Assembly (NCBI GenBank): GCA_035948855.1
Contig: DASZIT010000035.1
Span: 1-64,000 of the forward strand
From: DASZIT01 sp035948855
Lineage (GTDB): Bacteria > Actinomycetota > Acidimicrobiia > Acidimicrobiales > RAAP-2
Length of the DNA stretch: 64,000 bases
Direction: 5' to 3'
The translations under genes were made by a program, and so were the position numbers. A model generated the notes under the pieces. It made no database searches and was not told the origin of the DNA. It saw only the letters and a list, made by a program, of their open reading frames with translations. Positions 1-7,906 of the stretch are shown here, piece by piece (the first letter of the stretch is position 1; each line of letters opens with the position of its first letter).

Positions 1-729
1 CGAAACCGGCGAATCGGATGGATCTCGGCCCTGGCCATCATCGGCCTGGTGATCGGACTGACCGTCAGCCTCACCACCTCCTCTTCGGCCACCGCCGGGC
101 ACGTCCCGTCGACCAGCACCTCAGTTGCACCCAGCCGCACCGGTGCCTCCGGCGGTCCTCGTGGCCCGATGGGATCCGGCGGCGGGGGATCCAACGCTCG
201 GTCGGGACCGGCCACAGGGGGGGCCTCCGGCACGGTCGGTAGCCTGTCCACCTCGAGCTTCACCCTGTCGACGCCAGCCGGTCAGAAGGTCACCGTCAAC
301 GAGGCGTCCTCCACCACCTACCTGAACGGGACCAGCTCGACCTCGGCGAGTGCCATCACCACCGGCGAGCCCGTCCTCGTCCTCGGGACCGTCAACAGCA
401 CGACCATCGCGGCCACCCAGGTCACCGTGCAACCGGCGGGCGGATCGACGTCATCGTCGGCCGCGGTGGTCCCCTTCCAGCCAGGCGCCCCGAGCACGTC
501 AAAGACGGTCGGCCAGATACCGGCCAACTACAGCCAGGGGTCAGGGACGATCGTCAGCGGAACCGCCGCGAATCAGGCGACCGAGGCGGCGCTGGCCGCC
601 TACCCGGGAGGCGTCGTCGACCGGGTGGTGCAGCTGAGCAACGGCGAGTACGAGGTCCACAACATCGGCGTCAACTGGCCACACCACATCTTCGTCAACC
701 AGAGCTTCACCGTCGTCGGCGCCGACTAG
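1..729 (+). CDS. Membrane-anchored DUF5666/PepSY-like protein, 5' truncated
   Basis: The reading frame is open from base 1, so the true start lies outside the window; an internal GTG at 49 is a less likely start because it falls inside the membrane segment. The visible part is 242 residues: a basic stretch, one hydrophobic helix (about residues 6-23), a Ser/Thr/Gly-rich linker (about 24-76), a region resembling DUF5666 (about 77-140; pattern G.V.S....FTL.TPAG..VTV, then G..VLVLGTV and A..VTV), and a C-terminal segment (about 185-240) with a PepSY-like look (aligned with A..AALAAYPGG.V..V..L.NGEYEV). This predicts a single-pass protein with its bulk outside the cell. Function is unknown. It ends 40 bases before the convergent era stop. 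Confidence 0.7.
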   Translation, partial: RNRRIGWISALAIIGLVIGLTVSLTTSSSATAGHVPSTSTSVAPSRTGASGGPRGPMGSGGGGSNARSGPATGGASGTVGSLSTSSFTLSTPAGQKVTVNEASSTTYLNGTSSTSASAITTGEPVLVLGTVNSTTIAATQVTVQPAGGSTSSSAAVVPFQPGAPSTSKTVGQIPANYSQGSGTIVSGTAANQATEAALAAYPGGVVDRVVQLSNGEYEVHNIGVNWPHHIFVNQSFTVVGAD

Positions 730-769
730 CCGCCGGGGCCCGGGCCGCTCGGGATGGACCAGGGACGGC

Positions 770-1738
770 TCAGAACCCCAGCCGGTCCAGGGCGTCCTCC
801 CGGTGTTGCCACCGCTTCTCGACCCGCACGAAGAGCTCGAGGTAGGCGCCGGGCGGCATCTGCTTGCGCACCGCGGTACCGACCTCTTTGAGGGTACTTC
901 CGCCCTTGCCGATCACGATCCCCTTTTGGGAATCCCGTTCGACCAGGATCTCGCACCGCACCCGGGGCCACTCCCATTCGGTCACCCGGCAGGCGATGCT
1001 GTGGGGTAGCTCGTCCTCCACCCGGAGGAGGAGCTGCTCGCGCACCAGGTCGGCCACCCAGAACGCCTCGGCCACATCGGTGACCATCCCTTCGGGGTAG
1101 TAGCGGGGCCCCTCCGGCATCCGGGACAGAACGGCATCGACCAACCCGTCGACGCCATTGCCGTCCAACGCGGAGACCGGGAAGTACTCCACCGGCACCG
1201 GAGCCGATCCGTCTTCTTCGGCCAGCGACTCGATCACCTCGGAGACGGCGGTGAGATGGGTGAGCACCCCGTTGTCGTCCACCCGGTCGATCTTGTTGAC
1301 CACCACCAGTAGCGTCGGTTCGCCCACCGCGTCACCGGCCACCCCGACCTGGCGTTCGAGGTCGGCCGCCCGGGCTAGCGAGCGGACCCGCCGGCTGGAC
1401 TGGGCGAGCACCATCCGGTCCCCCGGCCCGATAGCGCCGGTGGCTTCGACCATGGCGATCACCACATCCACGTCGTCCATCGATGACGACGCCGATTCGT
1501 TCATCCGCTCGCCCAGGGCGGTGCGGGGCTTGTGGAGGCCCGGGGTGTCGACGAACACCACCTGGGCGCCGGGTCGGTTCAGCACCCCCCGGACCTGGGA
1601 GCGGGTGGTGTTGGGACGTGGCGAGGTGATGGTCACCTTGGTGCCGACGATGCGGTTGATCAACGTCGACTTGCCCACATTGGGGCGGCCGACGACCGCG
1701 GCAAAGCCGGACACGAACTCCGGAGCCTCGCTCATCAC
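770..1738 (-). CDS. era: GTPase Era
   Basis: Era is a ribosome-assembly GTPase that binds 16S rRNA near its 3' end and assists 30S maturation. The 322-residue protein has the TrmE-Era GTPase domain first (P-loop GRPNVGKST near residue 17, G3 DTPGLHKP, G4 NKID) and a KH RNA-binding domain near residues 230-305 (ILVERDSQKGIVIGKGG). The spacer between G3 and G4 is slightly longer than in E. coli Era. Its start overlaps the stop of the upstream CorC-like gene by four bases, so it is the last gene of the phoH-ybeY-corC-era run, a classical bacterial order. Confidence 0.96.
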   Translation of the reverse strand: MMSEAPEFVSGFAAVVGRPNVGKSTLINRIVGTKVTITSPRPNTTRSQVRGVLNRPGAQVVFVDTPGLHKPRTALGERMNESASSSMDDVDVVIAMVEATGAIGPGDRMVLAQSSRRVRSLARAADLERQVGVAGDAVGEPTLLVVVNKIDRVDDNGVLTHLTAVSEVIESLAEEDGSAPVPVEYFPVSALDGNGVDGLVDAVLSRMPEGPRYYPEGMVTDVAEAFWVADLVREQLLLRVEDELPHSIACRVTEWEWPRVRCEILVERDSQKGIVIGKGGSTLKEVGTAVRKQMPPGAYLELFVRVEKRWQHREDALDRLGF

Positions 1739-3039
1739 CCGGCGGCCAGCGAGGACAGCGGGATGATCCTGACCCGCTCGATGCGACGACCCTTCACCCG
1801 GTCGGCCACCAGCCGCAGCCGGCCGACGTCGACCGACTCCCCCTGTTCGGGGACGTGGCCGAGGAGGTCGAAGAGCAGCCCCCCGACGGTGTCCCAGGCG
1901 CCGGTGGGCAGATTGGCGTCGAAGAGCTCGTTGGCCTCGGTCACCACCATCCGCCCGCTGACCGTCGCTTCGCCCGACGGGAAGCGCTCCACCGGGGGCT
2001 CCTCCACATCGAACTCGTCGACGATCTCGCCGACCAGCTCCTCGATCAGATCCTCCAGGGTGACCAGCCCGGCCGTCCCCCCGTACTCGTTGATCACCAC
2101 CGCCATGTGGAACTTCTCCGCCTGCATCTCCCGCATCAGCGCCGATACCCGCTTGGTCTCCGGCACGAAATGGGGGGACCGCACCTGCGACCCGACCGGG
2201 TCGTCCTGGTGGCCGGACCGCACCGCCCGGATCAGATCCTTGGTGTAGACGACCCCGGCCACGTCGTCGACGCCCTTTTCCAGCACCGGGAGCCGGCTGT
2301 AGCCCACCCCCAGGGCCTGCTCCAGGACGGCCTCGACGCTTTCATCGGCCTCCACCGTGACCATGTCCGGACGCGGCACCATGACCTCGCGCACCACGGT
2401 GTCCCCGAACTCGATGATGGAATGGATGAGCTGGCGCTCCTCCGTCTCGATCACCTCGTCCTCCAGGGCCACGTCGGCCATGGCCAGCAATTCCGACTCG
2501 GTGACGTCGGAGCCGTGACCCAGCGCCCCTTCCCCGATCAGCAGGTTGGCCAAGCCGATCAGTGCCCCCGACGCCACCCGGATGGGCCAGAATCCGACCA
2601 TGGCCGCCACCAACGGCGCGCTGAACAGCGCCGCCCGCTCGGGGTGGTGGACGGCCCAGTTCTTCGGCACCGCCTCGCCCAGCACGAAGATGACCACGAT
2701 CTCGAAGACGGTGGCCACCACCACCCCCCAGGCGCCGAACCACGCCGAGGCCAGGATCCCCACCAACGTCGCCACCACCAACTGGCAGATCAGCACCAAC
2801 AGGAGTACCGGATTGAGGAAACCCTGGGGGTTGCTGGTCAGCCGCTCGAGCACCTTGGCCCCGCGCCGGCCCTCGTCGACCAGTGCCGCCGCCTTGGCCC
2901 GGCTCATCCGGACCAGGCTGGTCTCGGCCAGCGCCAAAATCGCCGAAGCGGCCAGCAGGATCACCACTACCGCCAACACCACCCCGACGATGGGTTTGAA
3001 GCTCTGGGTGGCCAGCAACCGGACCATGGCCGCGGTCAT
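1735..3039 (-). CDS. CorC/HlyC-family CNNM + CBS membrane protein
   Basis: A 434-residue integral membrane protein of the 'hemolysin/CorC' family, which includes Mg2+/Co2+ transport-related proteins. The N-terminal third is a CNNM (DUF21) domain with several hydrophobic segments (about residues 15-35, 75-95, 105-125, 140-160). A CBS-domain pair follows at about 215-340 (MVPRPDMVTVEADESVE, then VINEYGGTAGLVTLEDL), and a C-terminal transporter-associated domain at about 350-430. It overlaps ybeY upstream and era downstream by four bases each, suggesting translational coupling. Transport of a particular ion is inferred from the family only. Confidence 0.92.
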   Translation of the reverse strand: MTAAMVRLLATQSFKPIVGVVLAVVVILLAASAILALAETSLVRMSRAKAAALVDEGRRGAKVLERLTSNPQGFLNPVLLLVLICQLVVATLVGILASAWFGAWGVVVATVFEIVVIFVLGEAVPKNWAVHHPERAALFSAPLVAAMVGFWPIRVASGALIGLANLLIGEGALGHGSDVTESELLAMADVALEDEVIETEERQLIHSIIEFGDTVVREVMVPRPDMVTVEADESVEAVLEQALGVGYSRLPVLEKGVDDVAGVVYTKDLIRAVRSGHQDDPVGSQVRSPHFVPETKRVSALMREMQAEKFHMAVVINEYGGTAGLVTLEDLIEELVGEIVDEFDVEEPPVERFPSGEATVSGRMVVTEANELFDANLPTGAWDTVGGLLFDLLGHVPEQGESVDVGRLRLVADRVKGRRIERVRIIPLSSLAAG

Positions 3040-3542
3040 GAGGTGACCCGGTAATACAGCGCCAGTAGCTGTTGCTCGCGTTGCTCCATCCGCTCGGCCT
3101 CGGCCTCGACCTGGTGGTCCATCCCCAGCAGATGGAGGATTCCATGCACCACCAATAGCGCGAGCTCGTCGTCGAAGCTGGCGCCGTGATCCACCGCGTT
3201 ACGGGCCGCCACCGCCGGGCAGATGACCACGTCGCCGAGCAGCAGAAACCGGTCGGCGTCGGTCTCCACCGATCCGGGACCGGTACCGCCCTGGTCGGGA
3301 GAGCGACCGCTGCGCTCGACTTCGTCCTCGATCGGGAACGAGAGCACATCGGTCGGACCCGACTTGCCCAGAAACCGCTCGTTGAGGGCGGCGATGGACG
3401 GCTCGTCCACGAAGAGCAGTGACACTTCGGTGTCGCTGGTGATGCCCTCGGCCATCAGCGCCCTCCGGGCCAACTCCGACCAGCGGTCGACAGCTACCGG
3501 GTGGTCGGCCTGTTCGTCGGCCGCGTAGATGTCAACGCTCAT
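3036..3542 (-). CDS. ybeY: Endoribonuclease YbeY
   Basis: A zinc-dependent endoribonuclease for 16S rRNA 3'-end maturation and 70S quality control. The protein has 168 residues, a normal family length. The metal-binding signature HGILHLLGMDH (three histidines, H-x3-H-x5-H) is intact near residue 135, and the upstream family block LNERFLGKSGPTDVLSFP is present. There is a somewhat longer variable segment between them (about residues 75-95). Four-base overlaps with phoH upstream and the CorC-like gene downstream mark one operon. Confidence 0.95.
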   Translation of the reverse strand: MSVDIYAADEQADHPVAVDRWSELARRALMAEGITSDTEVSLLFVDEPSIAALNERFLGKSGPTDVLSFPIEDEVERSGRSPDQGGTGPGSVETDADRFLLLGDVVICPAVAARNAVDHGASFDDELALLVVHGILHLLGMDHQVEAEAERMEQREQQLLALYYRVTS

Positions 3543-4528
3543 CGAGCTCCCGAGGACGTACCCGTTTCCGGGGCCGGTGACCCCGACCCGCGCTCGTAGG
3601 CGGCGACGATGTCGGCCACGATGCGGTGGCGGACGACGTCTCGCTGGGTCAGATGTACGAAGGCCAGGTCCTTGATCCCCGACAGCACCGGTTCCAATCC
3701 GACCAGTCCGGACCGGCCCCCGGGGACGTCGATCTGGGTGATGTCGCCGGTGATCACCGCCTTGGACCCGAAGCCGATGCGGGTCAGGAACATCTTCATC
3801 TGCTCGGGCGAGGTGTTCTGGGCCTCGTCGAGGATGATGAAACTCGAGTTCAAGGTGCGGCCCCGCATGAAGGCCAGGGGCGCCACCTCGACGGTCCCCC
3901 GGTCGAAGAGGCGCTGGGCGCCTTCCGGCTCCAGCAGGTCGTGGAGGGCGTCATAGAGGGGGCGGAGGTAGGGGTCCACCTTGGCCATCAGGTCCCCGGG
4001 CAGGAAGCCCAGCCGCTCGCCGGCCTCGACGGCCGGCCGGGTGAGGATGATCCGGCTCACCTGGTGGGCCTGGAGCGCCTGGACGGCCAACGCCACGGCC
4101 AGGTACGACTTGCCGGTACCCGCCGGTCCGATCCCGAAGGTGACCACGTTGGAGGCGATGGCATCGGCGTAGGCCTTCTGACCGGCCGTCTTCGGCCGCA
4201 CCGCCCGTCCGCGGGACGACTTCAGCAGTTCCGCGGTCAGGACCTCGGAGGGTCGGACGTCGTCGTGCATCATGTCGATTGTTCGTTTCATTTGCGCCAA
4301 GTCGAGGGTCTGGCCGGCCTCGAGGACGATGATCATCTCCTCGAACAGGCGTCCGATGCGCTCGGCGTCGTCACCCCCGATGCTGATCTCGTTTCCCCGG
4401 ACGGAGATGTGCGCGTCGGGGTTCTCTTTCTCGATCAGGCGCAGTAACTCATCCTGCTGACCCAGAAGACCCGCCATGAGATGGTTGCCGGGGACGAGGA
4501 TTTTGACCGGAGAGGATTCCACGTGCAC
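3539..4528 (-). CDS. phoH: PhoH family ATPase
   Basis: A PhoH-like P-loop ATPase of 329 residues, probably cytoplasmic and RNA-associated, as the ybeY/era context suggests. The Walker A motif GPAGTGKS lies near residue 140 and the Walker B motif IILDEAQN near 240. The frame is open much further upstream, but that extension is out-of-frame read-through of the HIT gene and has no PhoH similarity. A GTG at 4528 (product begins VHVESSPVKILVPG) gives the usual family length; a GTG at 4522 is an alternative. The gene starts 50 bases after the HIT stop. Confidence 0.93.
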   Translation of the reverse strand: MHVESSPVKILVPGNHLMAGLLGQQDELLRLIEKENPDAHISVRGNEISIGGDDAERIGRLFEEMIIVLEAGQTLDLAQMKRTIDMMHDDVRPSEVLTAELLKSSRGRAVRPKTAGQKAYADAIASNVVTFGIGPAGTGKSYLAVALAVQALQAHQVSRIILTRPAVEAGERLGFLPGDLMAKVDPYLRPLYDALHDLLEPEGAQRLFDRGTVEVAPLAFMRGRTLNSSFIILDEAQNTSPEQMKMFLTRIGFGSKAVITGDITQIDVPGGRSGLVGLEPVLSGIKDLAFVHLTQRDVVRHRIVADIVAAYERGSGSPAPETGTSSGAR

Positions 4529-4578
4529 TCTGGGCTTGACCCTACCAGCGGTCGGCCGTGGTTCCGGCCCTCGAGCAC

Positions 4579-4929
4579 TCAGCCCGGAGGCCAACCGAGG
4601 GTGCGGCCCCCCAGCAGGTGGAGATGGAGGTGGGGCACCGAGTTGAGCGCGTCGGGTCCCACGTTGAAGACGAGCCGGTAACCCCGGTCCTCCCCGCCGA
4701 TGCCCTCGGCGGCCGCCACCTCTTGGGCGGCGAGGAGCAGAGCCGTCACATCTTCGGCGTCGGCCGCCGTCACCGTCGAGGCATTGGTGATGTGTCGCCG
4801 GGGGACGATCAGGACGTGCACCGGAGCCTGTGGCGCGATGTCCCGGAAGGCCACGGTCCGGTCGTCGGACCGGACGATGTCGGCCGGGACTTCGCCGGCC
4901 ACGATGCCGCAGAACAGACAATCGTCCAT
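4579..4929 (-). CDS. HIT family nucleotide-binding protein
   Basis: A 116-residue histidine-triad protein of the HinT branch, which hydrolyses purine nucleoside phosphoramidates and adenylated intermediates. It begins with the family pattern CLFCGIVAGE and ends with the catalytic triad motif HLHLHLLGGR. Length and order match HinT. It lies between the small HTH gene (4-base gap) and phoH (50-base gap), a common actinobacterial arrangement. Confidence 0.94.
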   Translation of the reverse strand: MDDCLFCGIVAGEVPADIVRSDDRTVAFRDIAPQAPVHVLIVPRRHITNASTVTAADAEDVTALLLAAQEVAAAEGIGGEDRGYRLVFNVGPDALNSVPHLHLHLLGGRTLGWPPG

Positions 4930-4933
4930 CGGG

Positions 4934-5209
4934 TCAGCCGGAGGAAGCAGCCTGGTCGCGGTCCGAGGTCTCCCGGTGCCGGGAGTTGCCCTTCAACTCG
5001 GGATACAGGTGCTCGAGGCTGCCCGGAGGGATCCGACTCTCGTCGATGAAGCGCACCACGTCGGCTTCCTGGAGGCGGATCACCCGACCGAATTTGTAGG
5101 CGACGAGGTCGCCCTCGTCGATGAATCGGTACAGGCTCCGGAGGGTGATCCCCAGGCGTTCCGCGGCTTCTTTGGTGCTCAACCAGGTGATGGCATCTGT
5201 CATGGTCAT
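4934..5209 (-). CDS. Small MerR/excisionase-type helix-turn-helix protein
   Basis: A 91-residue DNA-binding protein. Residues 8-60 form an HTH_17/excisionase fold (pattern WLSTKEAAERLGITLRSLYR, then VAYKFGRVIRLQEADVVRFI), the small winged MerR-like type also found in BldC. The C-terminal 30 residues are charged and probably disordered. It lies between the BldD-like gene (49-base gap) and HIT within the phoH cluster. It is probably a chromosomal regulator rather than a phage excisionase, because no integrase or attachment site is nearby. Targets are unknown. Confidence 0.8.
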   Translation of the reverse strand: MTMTDAITWLSTKEAAERLGITLRSLYRFIDEGDLVAYKFGRVIRLQEADVVRFIDESRIPPGSLEHLYPELKGNSRHRETSDRDQAASSG

Positions 5210-5258
5210 TCAGTTATACCCGGCGAACGCCGATTTCCAACTTCAGCCCCGCCCCAGG

Positions 5259-5894
5259 TCAGGCGGCAACTAGCAGCCCCAGTTCGTCGAGACGCTGGCC
5301 CATGACATCCGGGGTGACACCGAACAGGCAGGCAATCGCCCGCAGGTCCTCGGCCCGGATGGTTATCATCCGCCCATTGAAATCCTGACGGTGGACCTGG
5401 ATCATCGAGAGGAACCGCCGCAACAGATCGCGCTCGGGGCCACTCACCGAGTGCAACTTGGTGAGGTCGATGGTCACCTTGCCGTTGCTGGGAGCCGCCG
5501 CCGGGACCCGACGGGCGCTGAGCGGGGGGGTCGCCACCTCCCCGCCGGCCCCCCACCGGGTGGAGGCGTCGTCGTCGGGGGGAAGCAGCTGGTCGACGGG
5601 GACGTCGTAGAGCTTGGCCAGGCGCTGCAGCCGGGGGACCGAGATGGCCCGCTCGCCGCGCTCGTAGGCCCCCAGCACCGAGGCTTTGAACTCCTGCTGA
5701 GAGGTGGCTTCCACGGCCTGGAGCGACAGGTGCATCTGCTTCCGCATGGCTCGGAGCCGGGCCCCCACGGCCCGGGCGTAGGCAATCCGGGCCGACTCTT
5801 CCTGTTCGTCGTCATCGACCGAGTCGACACGCTTCTCAACCACTGACAAACCCATCCCTATCGTCCTCATCTCGATTGCCCGAACTCGCCACAT
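5259..5894 (-). CDS. BldD-like XRE-family regulator with c-di-GMP-type C-terminal domain
   Basis: A 211-residue regulator. An XRE helix-turn-helix at about residues 36-104 (GARLRAMRKQMHLSLQAVE... LGAYERGERAISVPRLQRLA) is followed by a linker and a C-terminal domain (139-208) that aligns closely with the cyclic-di-GMP-binding domain of Streptomyces BldD. In BldD the ligand motif is RGD-x8-RQDD; here it is RQD (169-171), eight residues, then RAED (180-183), so the spacing is kept but two positions differ. An ATG at 5855 (198 residues) is an equally good start. It is followed by the small HTH gene, HIT and phoH. Confidence 0.82.
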   Translation of the reverse strand: MWRVRAIEMRTIGMGLSVVEKRVDSVDDDEQEESARIAYARAVGARLRAMRKQMHLSLQAVEATSQQEFKASVLGAYERGERAISVPRLQRLAKLYDVPVDQLLPPDDDASTRWGAGGEVATPPLSARRVPAAAPSNGKVTIDLTKLHSVSGPERDLLRRFLSMIQVHRQDFNGRMITIRAEDLRAIACLFGVTPDVMGQRLDELGLLVAA

Positions 5895-5939
5895 GTCGCC
5901 GATGGGCTGCCAGGTTTCCCCCGTTCCGAGGCTCCATGG

Positions 5940-6749
5940 TCAGTTTCGCCCACGGAGCGTGGTTATGCAAGGGGCAATCAACACTGACCGTAGGCCGCAC
6001 AAGAGGGTTCCGGCGGCGATGGCCGCCGTCTCCGCCCGCAGGACGGTAGGTCCCAGTCCAACTGTCGGCAGGCCGCCGCCAAGCTCGTCCTCGTCCCAGC
6101 CACCCTCGGGCCCGATGGCGATGACCGGGCGATCAAGCGACGGAGGAGGCCCCCCGGGATGGGCCAGCGACGGGGTGCCACCGTGCTGGGCGGCCAGCCC
6201 ATCGAGTGAGGAGATCGGCCCGATTTCGGGGAGCCGGGTCCGGCGGCATTGGGACGATGCCTCCCGGGCCACCCGGGAAAGCCGCTCCCGCGCCCGGTTG
6301 GCTCGCTCCCCCTCCCAGTGCACCACCGAACGGCGGGTGGCGATGGGCACGATGCGGTCGATCCCCAGCTCGGTGAGCTTCTGCACCACCCACTCGGGGC
6401 GGTCGCCCTTCACCGGCGCAAAGGCCACCGTGAGGTGGGGCCGGGTCTCGGGGGTCACCTGCACCGATCCGTCGAGCTCCAGGAGGGCCGACGGGTCCCG
6501 CCGCCGGCCGTCCCCTTTGGCCGCTGCCGATGTCACCCGGCACGGTACCCAGGAGCCGGACCCGTCCGCGGCCACCACCAGCTCACCGGGTCGCAGTCGC
6601 AGCACGTCGACCAGATGGTGGGCGCTCTCGGTGTCGAGCCGCGGAGCGTCGAGGTCGGGGACGAACACCATGGCCGCCGCCGCCACCAGCACCGGATCCG
6701 GAACCAGGCCCGACGGTCCGGTTGGACCGCCCGCCTCCTGCTCGGGCAT
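5940..6749 (-). CDS. rsmE: 16S rRNA (uracil1498-N3)-methyltransferase RsmE
   Basis: A SPOUT-class methyltransferase that modifies U1498 of 16S rRNA using S-adenosylmethionine. The 269-residue protein has the N-terminal PUA-like RNA-binding part (HHLVDVLRLRPGELVVAADG near residue 45) and the C-terminal knotted SAM domain (AIGPEGGWDEDEL near 205, then LRAETAAIAAGTLL near 240). The first 20 residues are Pro/Gly-rich and may not be translated. It follows dnaJ with a two-base gap, the usual hrcA-dnaJ-rsmE order. Confidence 0.93.
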   Translation of the reverse strand: MPEQEAGGPTGPSGLVPDPVLVAAAAMVFVPDLDAPRLDTESAHHLVDVLRLRPGELVVAADGSGSWVPCRVTSAAAKGDGRRRDPSALLELDGSVQVTPETRPHLTVAFAPVKGDRPEWVVQKLTELGIDRIVPIATRRSVVHWEGERANRARERLSRVAREASSQCRRTRLPEIGPISSLDGLAAQHGGTPSLAHPGGPPPSLDRPVIAIGPEGGWDEDELGGGLPTVGLGPTVLRAETAAIAAGTLLCGLRSVLIAPCITTLRGRN

Positions 6750-6751
6750 GT

Positions 6752-7906
6752 TCAGCTTAGGGCCGACCGCAGCTTGGAGAAGATTCCCTCTCCCTGCGCG
6801 GGAACCCCCACCGTCTCGTCCCGGGAGGTGGCCAGGGCAGCCAACAGCTCTCGCTGCTCGTCGCTGAGCTCGGTCGGCGTCTCCACCATCACGTGCACGA
6901 AGAGGTCGCCCCGTCCTCGGCCGCGGAGCCTCGGGATGCCGTATCCCTTGAGCTGGACCACCGCGCCGGTCTGGGTCCCGGGAGCGATGGTGATGTTCTG
7001 CGGCTCGTCCAGCGTGTCGAATTCGATCACCGTTCCCAGGGCGGCCTGGGTCATGGCCACTTGTACCGAGGCGTGGACGTCGGCCCCCGAGCGTTCGAAG
7101 ACCGGATCGGGCTCGACCGACAGGTGGACGAACAGCGAGCCATTGGGACCGCCCCGGAACCCGGCCGGGCCGTGGCCGGACAATCGCAAGGTGGTCCCGT
7201 CGTCGACTCCGGAGGGGATGTCCACCTCCAGAGTCCGCTCCTCCTCGTGGCGACCGTCGCCACCGCAGACCTCACAGGGGCTGGCAATGGCCTGCCCGGT
7301 TCCCTGGCAGCGGACGCAGGGGACGGCGGTTACCACCTGGCCGAGAATCGACTGGCGGACCCGGCGGAGCTCCCCGGCGCCCTGGCAATCGGGGCAGCGG
7401 ATGGGAGAGGTTCCCGGGCGGGCGCCGGTGCCCTCGCAGGTGTCGCAGTGGACCGGCGCGTTGATTGTCACCTCCCGGTGGAGGCCGAAGACGGCCTCCC
7501 GGAAGCTGAGCCGGATCACGATTTCGGCATCCGGTCCCGGCATCGGCCCGGATCGGCGGCCGCGCCCACCGGTGGTGGCGCCGCCCATCCCGTTGAAGAA
7601 GGCATCGAAGAGATCGCCCAGGCCCCCGCCGAACGGGTCGCCCTGTCCCCCGGCGAAGCCACCGCCGCCCGCCGCCGGCCCGAAGACCCCGGCGGCGCCG
7701 TAGCGGTCGTACTGGGCCCGTCGCTCGGGATCCCGCAGGACCTCGTAGGCCAGGCTGACCTCCTTGAAGCGGTCCTCGGTCACCTCCTCGCCGTGGTTGG
7801 CATCGGGATGGTGCTCTCGGGCCTTTTGCCGGTACGCCCGCTTCAACTCCTCGTCGGTGGCGTTGCGCCCGACCCCGAGGATCTCGTAGAGATCGGTCTC
7901 GGTCAT
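6752..7906 (-). CDS. dnaJ: Chaperone DnaJ
   Basis: The Hsp40 co-chaperone that stimulates DnaK ATPase and binds unfolded protein. It has 384 residues: J domain at 1-70 with the HPD tripeptide (REHHPDANHG), a Gly/Phe-rich segment to about 125, four CxxCxGxG zinc repeats (CDTCEGTG, CPDCQGAG, CVRCQGTG, CEVCGGDG) at about 150-215, and the C-terminal substrate-binding domains. Its start overlaps the hrcA stop by four bases, so it is presumably under the same CIRCE/HrcA control. No dnaK is in the window; this is the dnaJ2-type copy linked to hrcA in many actinobacteria. Confidence 0.96.
   Translation of the reverse strand: MTETDLYEILGVGRNATDEELKRAYRQKAREHHPDANHGEEVTEDRFKEVSLAYEVLRDPERRAQYDRYGAAGVFGPAAGGGGFAGGQGDPFGGGLGDLFDAFFNGMGGATTGGRGRRSGPMPGPDAEIVIRLSFREAVFGLHREVTINAPVHCDTCEGTGARPGTSPIRCPDCQGAGELRRVRQSILGQVVTAVPCVRCQGTGQAIASPCEVCGGDGRHEEERTLEVDIPSGVDDGTTLRLSGHGPAGFRGGPNGSLFVHLSVEPDPVFERSGADVHASVQVAMTQAALGTVIEFDTLDEPQNITIAPGTQTGAVVQLKGYGIPRLRGRGRGDLFVHVMVETPTELSDEQRELLAALATSRDETVGVPAQGEGIFSKLRSALS

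Noticed and set aside
1855..3054. Plus-strand frame of 399 codons, His/Asp/Gln-rich
   Set aside because: Antisense shadow of the CorC/HlyC gene; extreme His content reflects the complementary GTG/ATG codons.
4529..4921. N-terminal extension of PhoH
   Set aside because: It is an out-of-frame reading of the HIT gene with no PhoH similarity; start moved to 4528.
4934..5209. Small HTH protein as a phage or plasmid excisionase
   Set aside because: It sits inside a conserved chromosomal gene order with no other mobile-element feature.
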